NCBI GenBank assembly: GCA_902543375.1
Contig: CACBYE010000005.1
Location: 35,885-99,884, forward strand
DNA: 64,000 bases
DNA from: an uncultured Pelagibacteraceae bacterium
GTDB taxonomy: Bacteria > Pseudomonadota > Alphaproteobacteria > Pelagibacterales > Pelagibacteraceae
Direction of reading: 5' to 3'
How positions within the stretch are numbered: the first letter of the stretch is position 1; the number at the start of each line of letters is the position of its first letter. Under the pieces are notes generated by a model. That model did no database searches, was not told where the DNA came from, and saw only the letters and a program-made list of their open reading frames with translations. The translations under genes and the position numbers were made by a program. Of the stretch, positions 17,386 through 25,869 are shown in pieces.

Positions 17386-17901
17386 ATGACAACAATTGTA
17401 TTAGTTCGAAAGAACGACGAAGTAGTGGTTGCTGGTGATGGACAAGTAAGCATGGGGAATACTGTTGTAAAAAGCACTGCTTCAAAAGTCAGAAAAATTG
17501 AAAAGAGAGATGTGGTAGCAGGTTTCGCTGGATCAACAGCTGATGCTTTAACATTATTTGAAAGATTAGAGGGAAAATTAGAAAAGCATGCAGGTAACTT
17601 ATCTAGAGCTGCTGTTGAACTAGCTAAAGATTGGAGAACAGACAAATATTTAAGAAGATTAGAGGCTCTAATGGCAGTTGGTGATAAGAGTAATAGTTAT
17701 ATAATTTCTGGAACAGGAGATGTTTTAGAACCAGAGGGAGATGTTATTGGTATTGGTTCTGGTGGCAATTATGCTTTGGCTGCAGGGAAAGTTTTAATGG
17801 AAAGTAATATATCAGCAGAAGAAGTTGCAAAAAAAGCAATAAAAGTTGCGGCTGATATATGCGTTTTTACAAATGAAAATGTCAAAATTGAAAAAATATA
17901 A
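17386..17901 (+). CDS. hslV: HslV (ClpQ) protease subunit of HslUV
   Basis: HslV is the proteasome-like threonine protease of the HslUV complex, degrading proteins unfolded by HslU. The ATG at 17386 gives MTTIVLVRK, so removal of Met exposes the catalytic Thr2. The family segments [15 protein letters not shown] and [17 protein letters not shown] follow; 171 residues is normal. It overlaps hslU by one base (TAATG). A heat-shock-like promoter sits directly upstream and leaves almost no leader. Confidence 0.97.
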   Translation: MTTIVLVRKNDEVVVAGDGQVSMGNTVVKSTASKVRKIEKRDVVAGFAGSTADALTLFERLEGKLEKHAGNLSRAAVELAKDWRTDKYLRRLEALMAVGDKSNSYIISGTGDVLEPEGDVIGIGSGGNYALAAGKVLMESNISAEEVAKKAIKVAADICVFTNENVKIEKI

Positions 17902-19274
17902 TGGATAAATCTAACGTAACACAACTACACAAAAAAAATGAGAAACAAAATGAAGAGGCTTCATTGGTGAGCTCTTTGTCGCCTAGAGAAATTGTTTCAG
18001 AATTAGATAGATTTGTAGTTGGTCAAAATAAAGCTAAAAAAGCTGTTGCTGTTGCTTTAAGAAATAGGTGGAGAAGGCAAGCACTAAAAGGTGAAATGAG
18101 AAATGAAGTTTTGCCCAAGAATATTTTAATGATTGGTCCAACTGGGGTTGGAAAAACTGAAATTTCAAGAAGATTATCAAAATTGGCTGAGGCTCCTTTT
18201 GTTAAAGTCGAAGCGACCAGATTTACTGAAGTGGGTTATGTTGGAAGGGATGTAGAACAAATTGTCAGAGATTTAATCGAGATCGCTATATCAATGGAAA
18301 AAGTTAAAAAGAGAAAAGAGGTTTATGCTAAAGCTCAAAAATTAGCTGAGGAAAAAGTATTAGATGCTTTGGTTGGGAAAAAAGCCAGTATGGCCACAAG
18401 GGAAAGTTTTAGAAAAAGACTTAGAGATGGAGATCTAGATAATAATGAAATCGAAATAGCTGTCAGCGACACAGGAGGTGGTAACACATCTTTCGAAATT
18501 CCTGGAATGCCCGGTGCTAATGTCGGAATGATCAATATTGGAGAAATGCTTGGAAAATCCATGGGAAAACAGGAAAAAAAGAAAAAAATGACAGTAAAAG
18601 AATCTCATGAAATTTTAATAAATGATGAATCTGATAAATTAATTGAACAAGATAAAATAATAAGATCAGCAAAGATTTCTACAGAGAATAATGGAATAGT
18701 TTTCTTAGATGAGATTGATAAAATTTCAGGAAGAACAGATAGAGTTGGTGGGGACGTTTCAAGAGAAGGTGTCCAAAGAGATCTATTACCTTTAATCGAG
18801 GGTACAACAGTGAATACAAAATATGGACCTATTAAAACTGACCATATTCTTTTTATTGCGTCAGGTGCATTTCAGCTAGCAAAACCCTCTGACTTGCTTC
18901 CAGAGTTACAAGGAAGACTTCCAATTAGAGTTGAGCTAGAAGCTTTATCAAGCGACGATTTTAAAAGAATCCTGAAAGAGCCTGATTTTAGTTTAATTAA
19001 GCAATATGTGGCGTTGTTAAAAACAGAAAATGTTGAATTAGAGTTCACTGAAGATGGGATTGATGCTATTGCAAATATTGCGTCTGAAGTAAATGCATCA
19101 GTTGAGAATATTGGTGCAAGGAGATTGCACACAATAATAGAAAAGATTCTTGATGAAATTAGTTTCACAGCAACCGATAGATCTGGTGAAAAAATCTCAA
19201 TAAATAAAGAATATATAAATAAAAATCTTGATAATCTTGTTAAAGATACAGATTTATCAAAATTTATTTTATAA
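17901..19274 (+). CDS. hslU: HslU (ClpY) ATPase subunit of HslUV
   Basis: HslU is the AAA+ unfoldase that recognises substrates and feeds them to HslV. The 457-residue protein has Walker A GPTGVGKT (79-86), Walker [11 protein letters not shown] near 266, the intermediate domain (about 110-240), sensor region GRLPIRVEL, and the C-terminal DLSKFIL tail that activates HslV. Relative to E. coli it carries roughly 22 extra polar residues before [10 protein letters not shown]. It overlaps the convergent Smr gene by six bases. Confidence 0.97.
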   Translation: MDKSNVTQLHKKNEKQNEEASLVSSLSPREIVSELDRFVVGQNKAKKAVAVALRNRWRRQALKGEMRNEVLPKNILMIGPTGVGKTEISRRLSKLAEAPFVKVEATRFTEVGYVGRDVEQIVRDLIEIAISMEKVKKRKEVYAKAQKLAEEKVLDALVGKKASMATRESFRKRLRDGDLDNNEIEIAVSDTGGGNTSFEIPGMPGANVGMINIGEMLGKSMGKQEKKKKMTVKESHEILINDESDKLIEQDKIIRSAKISTENNGIVFLDEIDKISGRTDRVGGDVSREGVQRDLLPLIEGTTVNTKYGPIKTDHILFIASGAFQLAKPSDLLPELQGRLPIRVELEALSSDDFKRILKEPDFSLIKQYVALLKTENVELEFTEDGIDAIANIASEVNASVENIGARRLHTIIEKILDEISFTATDRSGEKISINKEYINKNLDNLVKDTDLSKFIL

Positions 19275-19682
19275 TTTTTTTTTTAAAAAAACGTATAAAG
19301 CTCCACTGCCCCCATCCACAATTTCAGCATCAGTAATACTTTTTATCATTTTTATTAAATTTGAATTATTTTTGATAAATTCAGGAACAGAATTTTTTAG
19401 AATACCAAATTTCTTTGAAATATATGGATCTTTGTCATTTTGTGAATGCAGTCCTTTGCCGGTAACTATTTTAACTTTTGAGACTTTTTGATCAAAACAA
19501 TCAATTAAAAAACTCTCAACCTTTTTGTTTGCCTCTTCAAGGGTAAAACCATGAAGATCAATTGATTTAGTTATATTTAGCTTATTATCTTTTTTTTCTA
19601 GGTCTTTATTTGGTAGCTTTTCTTTTTTTTCTAAAAAGTTTTTCCAATCTTCTTTGTCTTTATCTGAAATATTTCCGGTCAA
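19269..19682 (-). CDS. Smr-domain protein
   Basis: This 137-residue protein has a charged linker-like N terminus (about 1-38) and a C-terminal Smr domain, known as a nuclease domain in MutS2 and stand-alone SmrA/B proteins. The motifs [12 protein letters not shown] (LDxHG-like, near 41), [10 protein letters not shown] (TGxG, near 73-82) and [12 protein letters not shown] at the C terminus are all present. It directly adjoins the Tim44-like gene on the same strand. RNA or DNA cleavage is possible but untested. Confidence 0.9.
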   Translation of the reverse strand: MTGNISDKDKEDWKNFLEKKEKLPNKDLEKKDNKLNITKSIDLHGFTLEEANKKVESFLIDCFDQKVSKVKIVTGKGLHSQNDKDPYISKKFGILKNSVPEFIKNNSNLIKMIKSITDAEIVDGGSGALYVFLKKKL

Positions 19683-20279
19683 TTACGTAAGAGTATCAAC
19701 TAACTGCCAATTTGGATTATTTGTACTTGTGTCTCTAGAAAATACCCAGGTATCATAAATTTTCTTAATTTTTTCGGGATCACCGGAAACTATTTTTTTA
19801 TCTTTATCCTTGATACAAGTTATTACTTCAGCTACAAATTCTACTGTTACCTGTAAAATTTTTCCTAAATACTTATGTTCTTTAATGTTTGCAGAATTTA
19901 CTCCAATAAAAGTAATTTCGGCAAAATGACCTCTTTTGCTTCTCTCATTAAGTGCAATATTAAATTGATCAAAGATCTTATTACTTAATAAGGGTTTGCT
20001 TGTAGTTAGTTTATTGTCGCTATCACCAAAGTCTGTAATGATAGTCTCGTAGGCTATTTGAGCGCCTTTTAAAAAATCTTTTTTCGCATTTTCATCAAAA
20101 CCATTTTTTTTATTTATTTTAGTTTCAGGATTTATATTTTTCAGAATCTCCTCAAACTGAGGTGGGGCTTTTCCATCAAAGCCTGTTCTTTTGCCTAAAA
20201 TTCCTCTGAGCCTTAAAAAAATAAAGCCAGCGATCATTGCCAATAAAATGATATCAATATATCCAAATCCGTATTCCAT
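19683..20279 (-). CDS. Tim44/TimA-like inner-membrane protein
   Basis: The 198-residue protein has one N-terminal membrane anchor (about residues 8-24) followed by RLRGILGKRTGF and a soluble Tim44-like domain. In Alphaproteobacteria such proteins (TimA) are relatives of mitochondrial Tim44 and lie near fxsA and secB, as here. The C-terminal domain has the expected FDQFNIALNERSKRGHFAEI and ending DTWVFSRDTSTNNPNWQLVD pattern. Function in bacteria is unresolved; a role at the inner membrane in protein handling is plausible. Confidence 0.88.
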   Translation of the reverse strand: MEYGFGYIDIILLAMIAGFIFLRLRGILGKRTGFDGKAPPQFEEILKNINPETKINKKNGFDENAKKDFLKGAQIAYETIITDFGDSDNKLTTSKPLLSNKIFDQFNIALNERSKRGHFAEITFIGVNSANIKEHKYLGKILQVTVEFVAEVITCIKDKDKKIVSGDPEKIKKIYDTWVFSRDTSTNNPNWQLVDTLT

Positions 20280-20336
20280 AATTTAAATCTAATTACTATG
20301 TTGATTAATTTCAACTAACAATTACATTAAAGACAA

Positions 20337-20762
20337 ATGAACACAGTACTTTTAGCTGTAATTTTAATCCCAATAGTAGAAATTTATCTTTTTATTAAGA
20401 TAGGATCTCAAATAGGGGCTTTAAACACGATAATTCTCATATTTTTAACTGCAATTATAGGAGTTTATTACGCAAAATACGAAGGCATTAACACCTTAAG
20501 ATCAGGTGTAACTCAAATTATAAAAAATCAAATTCCTGCTTTTGAATTAATTTCAGGGGCTGCTATTGCTTTTGCTGCAGTTTTACTAATTCTCCCAGGA
20601 TTTGCCACAGATATTGTTGGTTTTTTATTAATACTACCAATTACTAGGAAATTGATGCTTGGAAGATTAAATAAAAAATTTGAAAGAAAAAATAAAGAAG
20701 GAAATGATTTTATTGAAGGTGAGTTTGAAGATATAGAAGATGACAATGACAAGAAATTATAA
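20337..20762 (+). CDS. FxsA-family membrane protein
   Basis: The 141-residue protein has hydrophobic segments at about residues 3-22, 26-43 and 75-102 and a charged C-terminal tail (FERKNKEGNDFIEGEFEDIE). The start IPIVEIYLFIKIGSQIG and the GFATDIVGFLLILP segment are typical of FxsA, a cytoplasmic-membrane protein that in E. coli relieves F exclusion of phage T7 when overproduced. Its normal role is unclear. Its last 23 bases overlap secB. It is divergent from the Tim44-like gene. Confidence 0.9.
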   Translation: MNTVLLAVILIPIVEIYLFIKIGSQIGALNTIILIFLTAIIGVYYAKYEGINTLRSGVTQIIKNQIPAFELISGAAIAFAAVLLILPGFATDIVGFLLILPITRKLMLGRLNKKFERKNKEGNDFIEGEFEDIEDDNDKKL

Positions 20763-21168
20763 AATTTTAGCAAAATATATAAAAGATATGTCTAGTGAGA
20801 CGCCAGATATAGAAACTTTTATCTCTACTGGAAATCACATTCATAAATATGAATTAAATATAGATATTAAATCAATTGCCCTTAAAAATAAAATGATCGA
20901 AGTAAATATTGCTTTAAAATATCACCACAAAGATACAAAAGTTAAAAAATCTCATTTTGAAATTGTGTATGCTACGGTAATTCAAACAGAGGAGTCAATA
21001 AAAGAAAAAAAAGATTTAGAAAAAATAATTCTTTGTGAAGTTCCAAATGAAATTTATCCTGATTTAGAAAAATCTTTTTTGGATATGATGCATAATTCTG
21101 GTTACCCAAGTATAAAATTAGAAAAAAAGATTGATTTTACTAAGCTTTATTTAGAAAAATTTAATTAA
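20740..21168 (+). CDS. secB: SecB-like protein-export chaperone
   Basis: SecB is a tetrameric cytosolic chaperone that keeps preproteins unfolded for SecA. The 142-residue protein has the family order: YKILAKYIKDMSSETPD near residue 7 (YLKDxSFExPN in E. coli), the beta-rich centre, and a C-terminal helix region with SFLDMMHNSGYPSIKL, close to the conserved GFPPxxLxPxNF region. It is divergent, with the conserved Phe of SFE replaced. Start could be the ATG at 20740 or 20746, both inside fxsA. Location beside dnaQ and the Tim44-like gene fits alphaproteobacterial SecB. Confidence 0.85.
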   Translation: MTMTRNYKILAKYIKDMSSETPDIETFISTGNHIHKYELNIDIKSIALKNKMIEVNIALKYHHKDTKVKKSHFEIVYATVIQTEESIKEKKDLEKIILCEVPNEIYPDLEKSFLDMMHNSGYPSIKLEKKIDFTKLYLEKFN

Positions 21169-21826
21169 AAAAATTTCTTTTCAAAAAATTTTTTAGATAA
21201 ATCTTATGATTTTCAAGCTCTTGCAGAGTTGGGCTAACAATTTTTTTTGAATAAGAAACTTTACCTAAATTGAATTCCGGTAAATTTACATCATTTTTTT
21301 TGAAATCTAATGTTGGTTCTTTTTGGTCAATTAGATTTATATAAACTTTTGCCAAAAGGCTACAATCACCAAGTGCTGAATGTTGTACTCTTTTAGAGTT
21401 ATCTATCCTGTATTTCTTACATAATGCATCTAGGCTTACTTGAGATCCTGGAAATTTCTCTCTAGCTAAAGTTAAGGTGTCTATGAACTCGTTATTAAGT
21501 TTTTTTTTTCCCAAAATTTCTAGTTCGTTATTTAAATGAGATAAATCAAATTCTGCATTATGGATCACCAATCTTTTATCTTTTACAAAAGTTAAAAATT
21601 CTTCAACAACTTCCTTAAATTTTTTTTTATTAGATAAAAAATCATCTGTATATCCATGTATTTCAAGTGCTTTTTCAGACACCTTTCTTTCAGGATTTAA
21701 ATAACAGTGAAATTTATTTTTAGTCGGAACTAAATTATCTAATTCTATGCACCCAATTTCAACAACTCTATGACCTTCTTTCACTGAAATTCCAGTAGTT
21801 TCTGTGTCTAAAACTATTTCTTTCAT
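21161..21826 (-). CDS. dnaQ: DNA polymerase III epsilon subunit (3'-5' proofreading exonuclease)
   Basis: The protein is the DEDDh exonuclease that proofreads for the replicative polymerase. Its 221 residues contain ExoI VLDTETTGI (D7, E9), ExoII VIHNAEFDLSHLNNEL near 97, and ExoIII QHSALGDCSLLAKVY near 152-166 with the His and Asp of the DEDDh type. A C-terminal extension probably contacts the alpha subunit. It is the last gene of the leftward ppsR-maf-aroE-coaE-dnaQ run and overlaps secB by eight bases. Confidence 0.95.
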   Translation of the reverse strand: MKEIVLDTETTGISVKEGHRVVEIGCIELDNLVPTKNKFHCYLNPERKVSEKALEIHGYTDDFLSNKKKFKEVVEEFLTFVKDKRLVIHNAEFDLSHLNNELEILGKKKLNNEFIDTLTLAREKFPGSQVSLDALCKKYRIDNSKRVQHSALGDCSLLAKVYINLIDQKEPTLDFKKNDVNLPEFNLGKVSYSKKIVSPTLQELENHKIYLKNFLKRNFFN

Positions 21827-22396
21827 TTATAAAATTCTATTTAAAATGTGTTTAATTTGTACTTTAACAGATTTTTTTTTAAAATTATTCCTTATAATGA
21901 AATCTGATTTATTTTTTTTTCTATCAAGTGGAAGTTGAATCTTTTTGAAGTTTCTTAGTATTTTGATATTAAAATTTTTTCTCTTTTTTAATCTTTTTAA
22001 AACTTCGGATTTATTTGAGACGATAAAAACAAGTATATCGCCTTTTTTATTTATTTTATTTTCTAACAAAAGGGGAATGTCTAGAATTATAATTTTTTTA
22101 AAACGATTTTTTTTTAAAAATATTTGTAATTTTTTTCTAACTTCGAGATGTATAATCGATATAATTTTTTCTAAATTATTTTTATTTGCTAAAATTGCTT
22201 TTATAACTTCGATTTTTTTTATTGGAAATGAGCTGAAGTATAGTGGTAATCTTTTTTTCAGCTTTTTAAAAATGATCCTATTATTCTTGTAAATTTTTTC
22301 GACTTCTCGGTCAGCATTAAAAACTGGATAACCAAAACAGCTTGCGATAAAACTTTTCCCTGAACCTATGTCTCCTAAAATTCCTATTCTTTTCAT
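21827..22396 (-). CDS. coaE: dephospho-CoA kinase
   Basis: CoaE phosphorylates dephospho-CoA to coenzyme A, the last step of CoA synthesis. The 189-residue P-loop kinase has GDIGSGKSFIA (8-18), the DREVEKIYK segment near 32 and a LDIPLLLENKI stretch near 102. It is very rich in lysine and isoleucine, as expected from the AT-rich coding. It overlaps aroE by four bases and abuts dnaQ. Confidence 0.95.
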   Translation of the reverse strand: MKRIGILGDIGSGKSFIASCFGYPVFNADREVEKIYKNNRIIFKKLKKRLPLYFSSFPIKKIEVIKAILANKNNLEKIISIIHLEVRKKLQIFLKKNRFKKIIILDIPLLLENKINKKGDILVFIVSNKSEVLKRLKKRKNFNIKILRNFKKIQLPLDRKKNKSDFIIRNNFKKKSVKVQIKHILNRIL

Positions 22397-23187
22397 TGAT
22401 CTAATAATTTTAATACCTCATCATTTATTTCTGGATTGATATTATGCCATAATTTAAATGCTTCAGAAGCCTGGTAAATAAACATTTTTTTTCCATTTAA
22501 AATTTGTGCACCCAGATTTTTTCCAATTTGTAAAAAGTTGGTTTCTTTTGGATTATAAATTACATCATAAAAGAATTTGTTTTTATTTATGTTTGTGAAA
22601 TTTAGATCGATCTTATCATTCTTATCTAAGCCTAGACTTGTAGCATTAATTATCATATCAAACTCAGGAACCATTCCCCATTCTACGATTTTTAAATTTG
22701 AAAAAGTTTTTTTTAACTCAATTGCTTTACTTTTAGTTCTGTTGCAAATTGTTATTTGTGAGACACCAGATTTTTCAAGTGCATAAATAATTGATGGAAC
22801 AACGCCACCCGATCCAAGTATTAACACTTTTTTATTATTTAAATTAAACTCTGTATCTTTTAGACTAATTTGAAAACCAGCTATATCTGTATTATGGCCT
22901 GTTATTTTATTATTCTTGAAAAAAATGGTATTTACAGATTGAGTAATATTTGCCTCTTTACTTAAATCATCAAGAAAAGGTATTACATCTCTTTTGAATG
23001 GTACTGTAACATTAACACCACTTATTTTGTCATTTTTTATCTCATCAATCAATTCTATAATGTCATCACCATTTAATTTTCTTTTTTCATATACCGCATT
23101 AATATTGTTCTTCTTTAACCAATAATTATGAATTTCTGGGGACAATGAGTGTTCTATTGGATTTCCTATAACTAAATATTTTTTCAT
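22393..23187 (-). CDS. aroE: shikimate dehydrogenase
   Basis: AroE reduces 3-dehydroshikimate to shikimate with NADPH in the aromatic amino acid pathway. The 264-residue protein has the substrate motif EHSLSPEIHN (12-21), the catalytic K65 in NVTVPFKRD and D101 in GHNTDIAGF. The cofactor domain has VLILGSGGVVPS, where the usual GAGGA is changed, and ITICNRTKSKA. It overlaps maf by four bases and coaE by four bases. Confidence 0.95.
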   Translation of the reverse strand: MKKYLVIGNPIEHSLSPEIHNYWLKKNNINAVYEKRKLNGDDIIELIDEIKNDKISGVNVTVPFKRDVIPFLDDLSKEANITQSVNTIFFKNNKITGHNTDIAGFQISLKDTEFNLNNKKVLILGSGGVVPSIIYALEKSGVSQITICNRTKSKAIELKKTFSNLKIVEWGMVPEFDMIINATSLGLDKNDKIDLNFTNINKNKFFYDVIYNPKETNFLQIGKNLGAQILNGKKMFIYQASEAFKLWHNINPEINDEVLKLLDQ

Positions 23188-23768
23188 TTATAGTTTGAAA
23201 GATATTGTTTTATCTTTTTTATTGGAAGTCCCATTATTGTATTTTTATCCCCTTCAATTCGTGAAAATAGTTTTCTTCCCTCCCCTTCAATTTGATAAAC
23301 ATTATAAGCATATAGTACTTCATCTGAAATTTTATCTAAATAATCTATTAATTCATCATCTGTCATTTTTTTCATTGTTAAGGCTGCTTTGTCTGAATAA
23401 TTCCAAACCATAGCACCATTTTTAGAAATACAAACGGAACTGATCAAAAAATGTTTCTTTCCGTTAAGTTTTTTGAGTATAACTAAAGCTTCATTTCTAT
23501 TGTTCGGTTTTGAAATTAATTCACCATCTAGGTCTATCACACTGTCAGCCCCCAAAACTAAATTATCTTTATCAACAATGCTTATTTTGTTCGCTTTCAA
23601 CTCAGCTAAGTTTTTGGATATAATTTCTGGAGAGGCTTTATCTTTTAATAAACTTATTTTTATAGTGTCTTCATCAATATAAGATGGCTTAACTTCACTA
23701 AAAATGTTATTTTCATCAAGTATTTTTTTTCTTACCTTGCTTTTTGAGGCGAGAATGATTTTAAACAT
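23184..23768 (-). CDS. maf: Maf-family nucleotide pyrophosphatase
   Basis: Maf proteins hydrolyse non-canonical or modified nucleoside triphosphates and have been linked to septum inhibition. I chose the ATG at 23768 (194 residues, MFKIILASKSKVRKKIL), which places the family ASxSxRRxxLL motif at the N terminus; an upstream ATG would add 17 residues inside ppsR. The VLGADSVIDLDGEL catalytic segment near residue 74 and KISDEVLYAYNVYQIEGEG near 145 are present. It overlaps ppsR by eight bases. Confidence 0.93.
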   Translation of the reverse strand: MFKIILASKSKVRKKILDENNIFSEVKPSYIDEDTIKISLLKDKASPEIISKNLAELKANKISIVDKDNLVLGADSVIDLDGELISKPNNRNEALVILKKLNGKKHFLISSVCISKNGAMVWNYSDKAALTMKKMTDDELIDYLDKISDEVLYAYNVYQIEGEGRKLFSRIEGDKNTIMGLPIKKIKQYLSNYK

Positions 23769-24585
23769 CTTTTTTATAAATTTCGTAAATTTTAATAATT
23801 GAAGCTGCTGTTTCTTCAACTGATTTTCGTGTTACGTCGATTATTGGCCATTTATATTTTCTAAATGTATTTTTAGCGGCATCAACTTCTTTTTTAACTA
23901 AATCCATGTCTGTATATTTTTTGTTTGAATTTTCTTTGAGAGAATTCATCCTATTTTTTCTTATCTCTACTAATCTCTCTGGTTCAGTATTAAGACCTAC
24001 AACACATGCTATATTAGGATTTTCCTTTAAAATTTTTGGTAATGATTTATCGTTTACTAATGGAATATTTGAGGTCTTAAAGCCCTTGTTGGCTAAAAAA
24101 ATTGAGGTAGGGGTTTTGCTCGTCCTGCTAACTCCTAATAGTATTATATCTGATTTTTGAATTTCTTTTATTAAATTTCCATCATCATGATTCATTGTAA
24201 ATTGGATTGCTTCAATTCTCTCATAATATTCCTCATCCATAGCGTATTGTCCACTAGGTTGGTGGGATGCCTTTTGATTTAAAAGTTTTGAAAAGCTTAA
24301 TATCAAATCTCCTAAAACACCAAAGCATGGTATTTTTTTCTCGTTGCTCGTTTTAGCTAGATATTTTGCTAAATTACTATCTACTATAGAATATAAAATT
24401 ATAGCATTTTTGTTTTTTTCAGCATTTTCTAAAATTTTTAAAATTTGATTGACAGTCCTGGTAAACGAGAAAGTATGTATTTTATAATCAATATTTTTAA
24501 ATTGAGCTTTAATTGCTATAAATATTCGATCTAAAGTTTCACCTGTAGCATCGGATATTAAATAAATTTGGTATAAATTATTCAT
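23761..24585 (-). CDS. ppsR: PEP synthase / pyruvate phosphate dikinase regulatory protein (DUF299)
   Basis: This family has both ADP-dependent kinase and Pi-dependent phosphorylase activity and controls PEP synthase or pyruvate phosphate dikinase. The 274-residue protein starts with YLISDATGETLDR and has the P-loop-like GVSRTSKTPTS at 151-161, both hallmarks. The target enzyme is not in the window, so PpsR versus PPDK regulation cannot be decided. It is the first gene leftward of the proposed replication origin; a homologue sits at that side of the origin in other Alphaproteobacteria. Confidence 0.92.
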   Translation of the reverse strand: MNNLYQIYLISDATGETLDRIFIAIKAQFKNIDYKIHTFSFTRTVNQILKILENAEKNKNAIILYSIVDSNLAKYLAKTSNEKKIPCFGVLGDLILSFSKLLNQKASHQPSGQYAMDEEYYERIEAIQFTMNHDDGNLIKEIQKSDIILLGVSRTSKTPTSIFLANKGFKTSNIPLVNDKSLPKILKENPNIACVVGLNTEPERLVEIRKNRMNSLKENSNKKYTDMDLVKKEVDAAKNTFRKYKWPIIDVTRKSVEETAASIIKIYEIYKKDV

Positions 24586-24688
24586 GTAGTAATAATGTAT
24601 AAGTTTGTACTACTTTTAACATATTGAAAATTTTTCATGTTTTTAAATTTTTGTTGTAAAACAAGGCTTTTATTAACAAAATTAAACA

Positions 24689-24697
24689 TGTTGATAA
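24689..24697 (-). promoter_or_regulatory. DnaA-box-like site
   Basis: The minus strand reads TTATCAACA, one mismatch from the consensus DnaA box TTATCCACA. It lies within the ppsR-hemE gap. A single near-match can arise by chance in AT-rich DNA; the location is what makes it credible. Confidence 0.5.
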
Positions 24698-24817
24698 ATA
24701 TTTTGGGTTTAGTGTTAATATACTTATTGAGCTACAATTTTTCAGGTATATTTACTAAATTTTAACTTCTAAATGTTAATTAAATGTTCATAAAATGTTT
24801 AAAAAACTTAATCAACG

Positions 24818-24826
24818 TAATTCACA
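24818..24826 (+). promoter_or_regulatory. DnaA-box-like site next to the trio-like repeat
   Basis: TAATTCACA matches TTATnCACA at eight of nine positions. It is oriented toward the TACTAA repeat that begins about two bases later, the same order (box then trio tract) as described for the basal unwinding element of B. subtilis oriC. Confidence 0.45.
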
Positions 24827-24828
24827 AA

Positions 24829-24851
24829 CTATACTAATACTAATACTAAAT
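24829..24851 (+). repeat. TACTAA tandem repeat, DnaA-trio-like tract
   Basis: Three copies of TACTAA in tandem (24832-24849) follow the DnaA-box-like site. In triplets the plus strand reads CTA-ATA-CTA-ATA-CTA from 24834, i.e. 3'-GAT-TAT-GAT-TAT-GAT-5' on the other strand, so alternate triplets fit the DnaA-trio consensus 3'-[G/A]A[T/A]-5' and every triplet keeps the central A. An AT-only stretch follows up to hemE. Confidence 0.5.
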
Positions 24852-24867
24852 ATATTTATTAATTAAT

Positions 24868-25869
24868 ATGTCTCCTATCGAAGAAGTAATACTAAACAAA
24901 AAAACTGACATTAATCCTATTTGGATAATGAGACAGGCAGGCAGATACTTACCTGAATTCAGAGCAATAAGAAAAGCAAATCCAGATTTTATTAAATTAT
25001 GTTTAGATGAAAAATTATCTACCGAAATAACACTACAACCATTGAAAAGATTTGACTTAGATGCAGCAATAATTTTTTCAGACATTCTAATGTTACCATA
25101 TGGATTAAATCAAAGGGTGGAATTTAAAAAAGGAGTTGGACCTATATTAGGTGAGCTAGATTTAGAAAGTATTTTAAAATTATCTGAAAACGACTTTGTT
25201 CAAAAAGTAAAACCTGTTTATGAATTAATTAACTCAGTAAAGAATAGTGAAATTACCAAAAATAAAAGTACTATTGGATTTGTTGGTGCACCATGGACTC
25301 TTTTGGTCTATATGATAAATCAAGAGTCGCCCAAACTAGGCTTGAAAAAAAACTTTTTTGAAAATAAAAATTTAATCGATAAAACCTTAGTGGTTGTTGA
25401 AAAGTTTTTAAAAATACATATTAAGTGCCAAATAGAAAGTGGTGCACAAATTATTCAAATCTTTGATAGTTGGGCTGGTTTATTAAATGAAAATGATCTC
25501 CAAAATTATATTTACAAACCCACTTTAAATTTAGTTCAATATGTTAAATCCTTAAACATTCCTGTTATATGTTTTCCTAGAAATATTAAAAATTATAAAA
25601 ATTACTGTAATATTGTTAATCCGAGTGTTATTTGTATTGATTATAATACTGACCCGAAAGAAATTTTAAAAGATATTAAAATTCCAGTTCAAGGAGGAAT
25701 GGATCCTAAAATTTTGTTAACAGACAAAGAAAACTTAAAAAAAGAAGCTAGGAAATATTTAGATATTTTTTTCGATCATCCTTATATATTTAACTTAGGT
25801 CATGGAATTTTACCTGAGACAGATCCTCAGATGATGGATTATTTAGTAAAAATGGTAAAAGATTATTAA
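24868..25869 (+). CDS. hemE: uroporphyrinogen decarboxylase
   Basis: HemE removes four carboxyl groups from uroporphyrinogen III to give coproporphyrinogen III. The 333-residue TIM barrel has the signature WIMRQAGRYLPEF (R22, R26), the AAIIFSDILMLPYGL segment with the catalytic aspartate near 72, and FNLGHGILPETDP near the C terminus. It starts the rightward run from the proposed origin and abuts hemH with no gap. Confidence 0.97.
   Translation: MSPIEEVILNKKTDINPIWIMRQAGRYLPEFRAIRKANPDFIKLCLDEKLSTEITLQPLKRFDLDAAIIFSDILMLPYGLNQRVEFKKGVGPILGELDLESILKLSENDFVQKVKPVYELINSVKNSEITKNKSTIGFVGAPWTLLVYMINQESPKLGLKKNFFENKNLIDKTLVVVEKFLKIHIKCQIESGAQIIQIFDSWAGLLNENDLQNYIYKPTLNLVQYVKSLNIPVICFPRNIKNYKNYCNIVNPSVICIDYNTDPKEILKDIKIPVQGGMDPKILLTDKENLKKEARKYLDIFFDHPYIFNLGHGILPETDPQMMDYLVKMVKDY

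Larger units (their letters stand above)
24586..24867. other. oriC: candidate chromosomal replication origin (oriC)
   Basis: A 282-base, very AT-rich, gene-free gap between ppsR (leftward) and hemE (rightward). In Caulobacter and Rickettsia the origin lies beside hemE, and genes here run away from the gap on both sides. It contains DnaA-box-like 9-mers at 24689-24697 (minus strand TTATCAACA) and 24818-24826 (TAATTCACA) and, just after the latter, a TACTAA tandem repeat resembling DnaA-trios. It must also hold the promoters of both flanking genes. I found no CtrA-type TTAA-N7-TTAA site. Confidence 0.6.

Noticed and set aside
24586..24867. CtrA-type TTAA-N7-TTAA sites in the proposed origin
   Set aside because: TTAA occurs several times, but I found no pair with a seven-base spacer (nearest spacings are five or ten).
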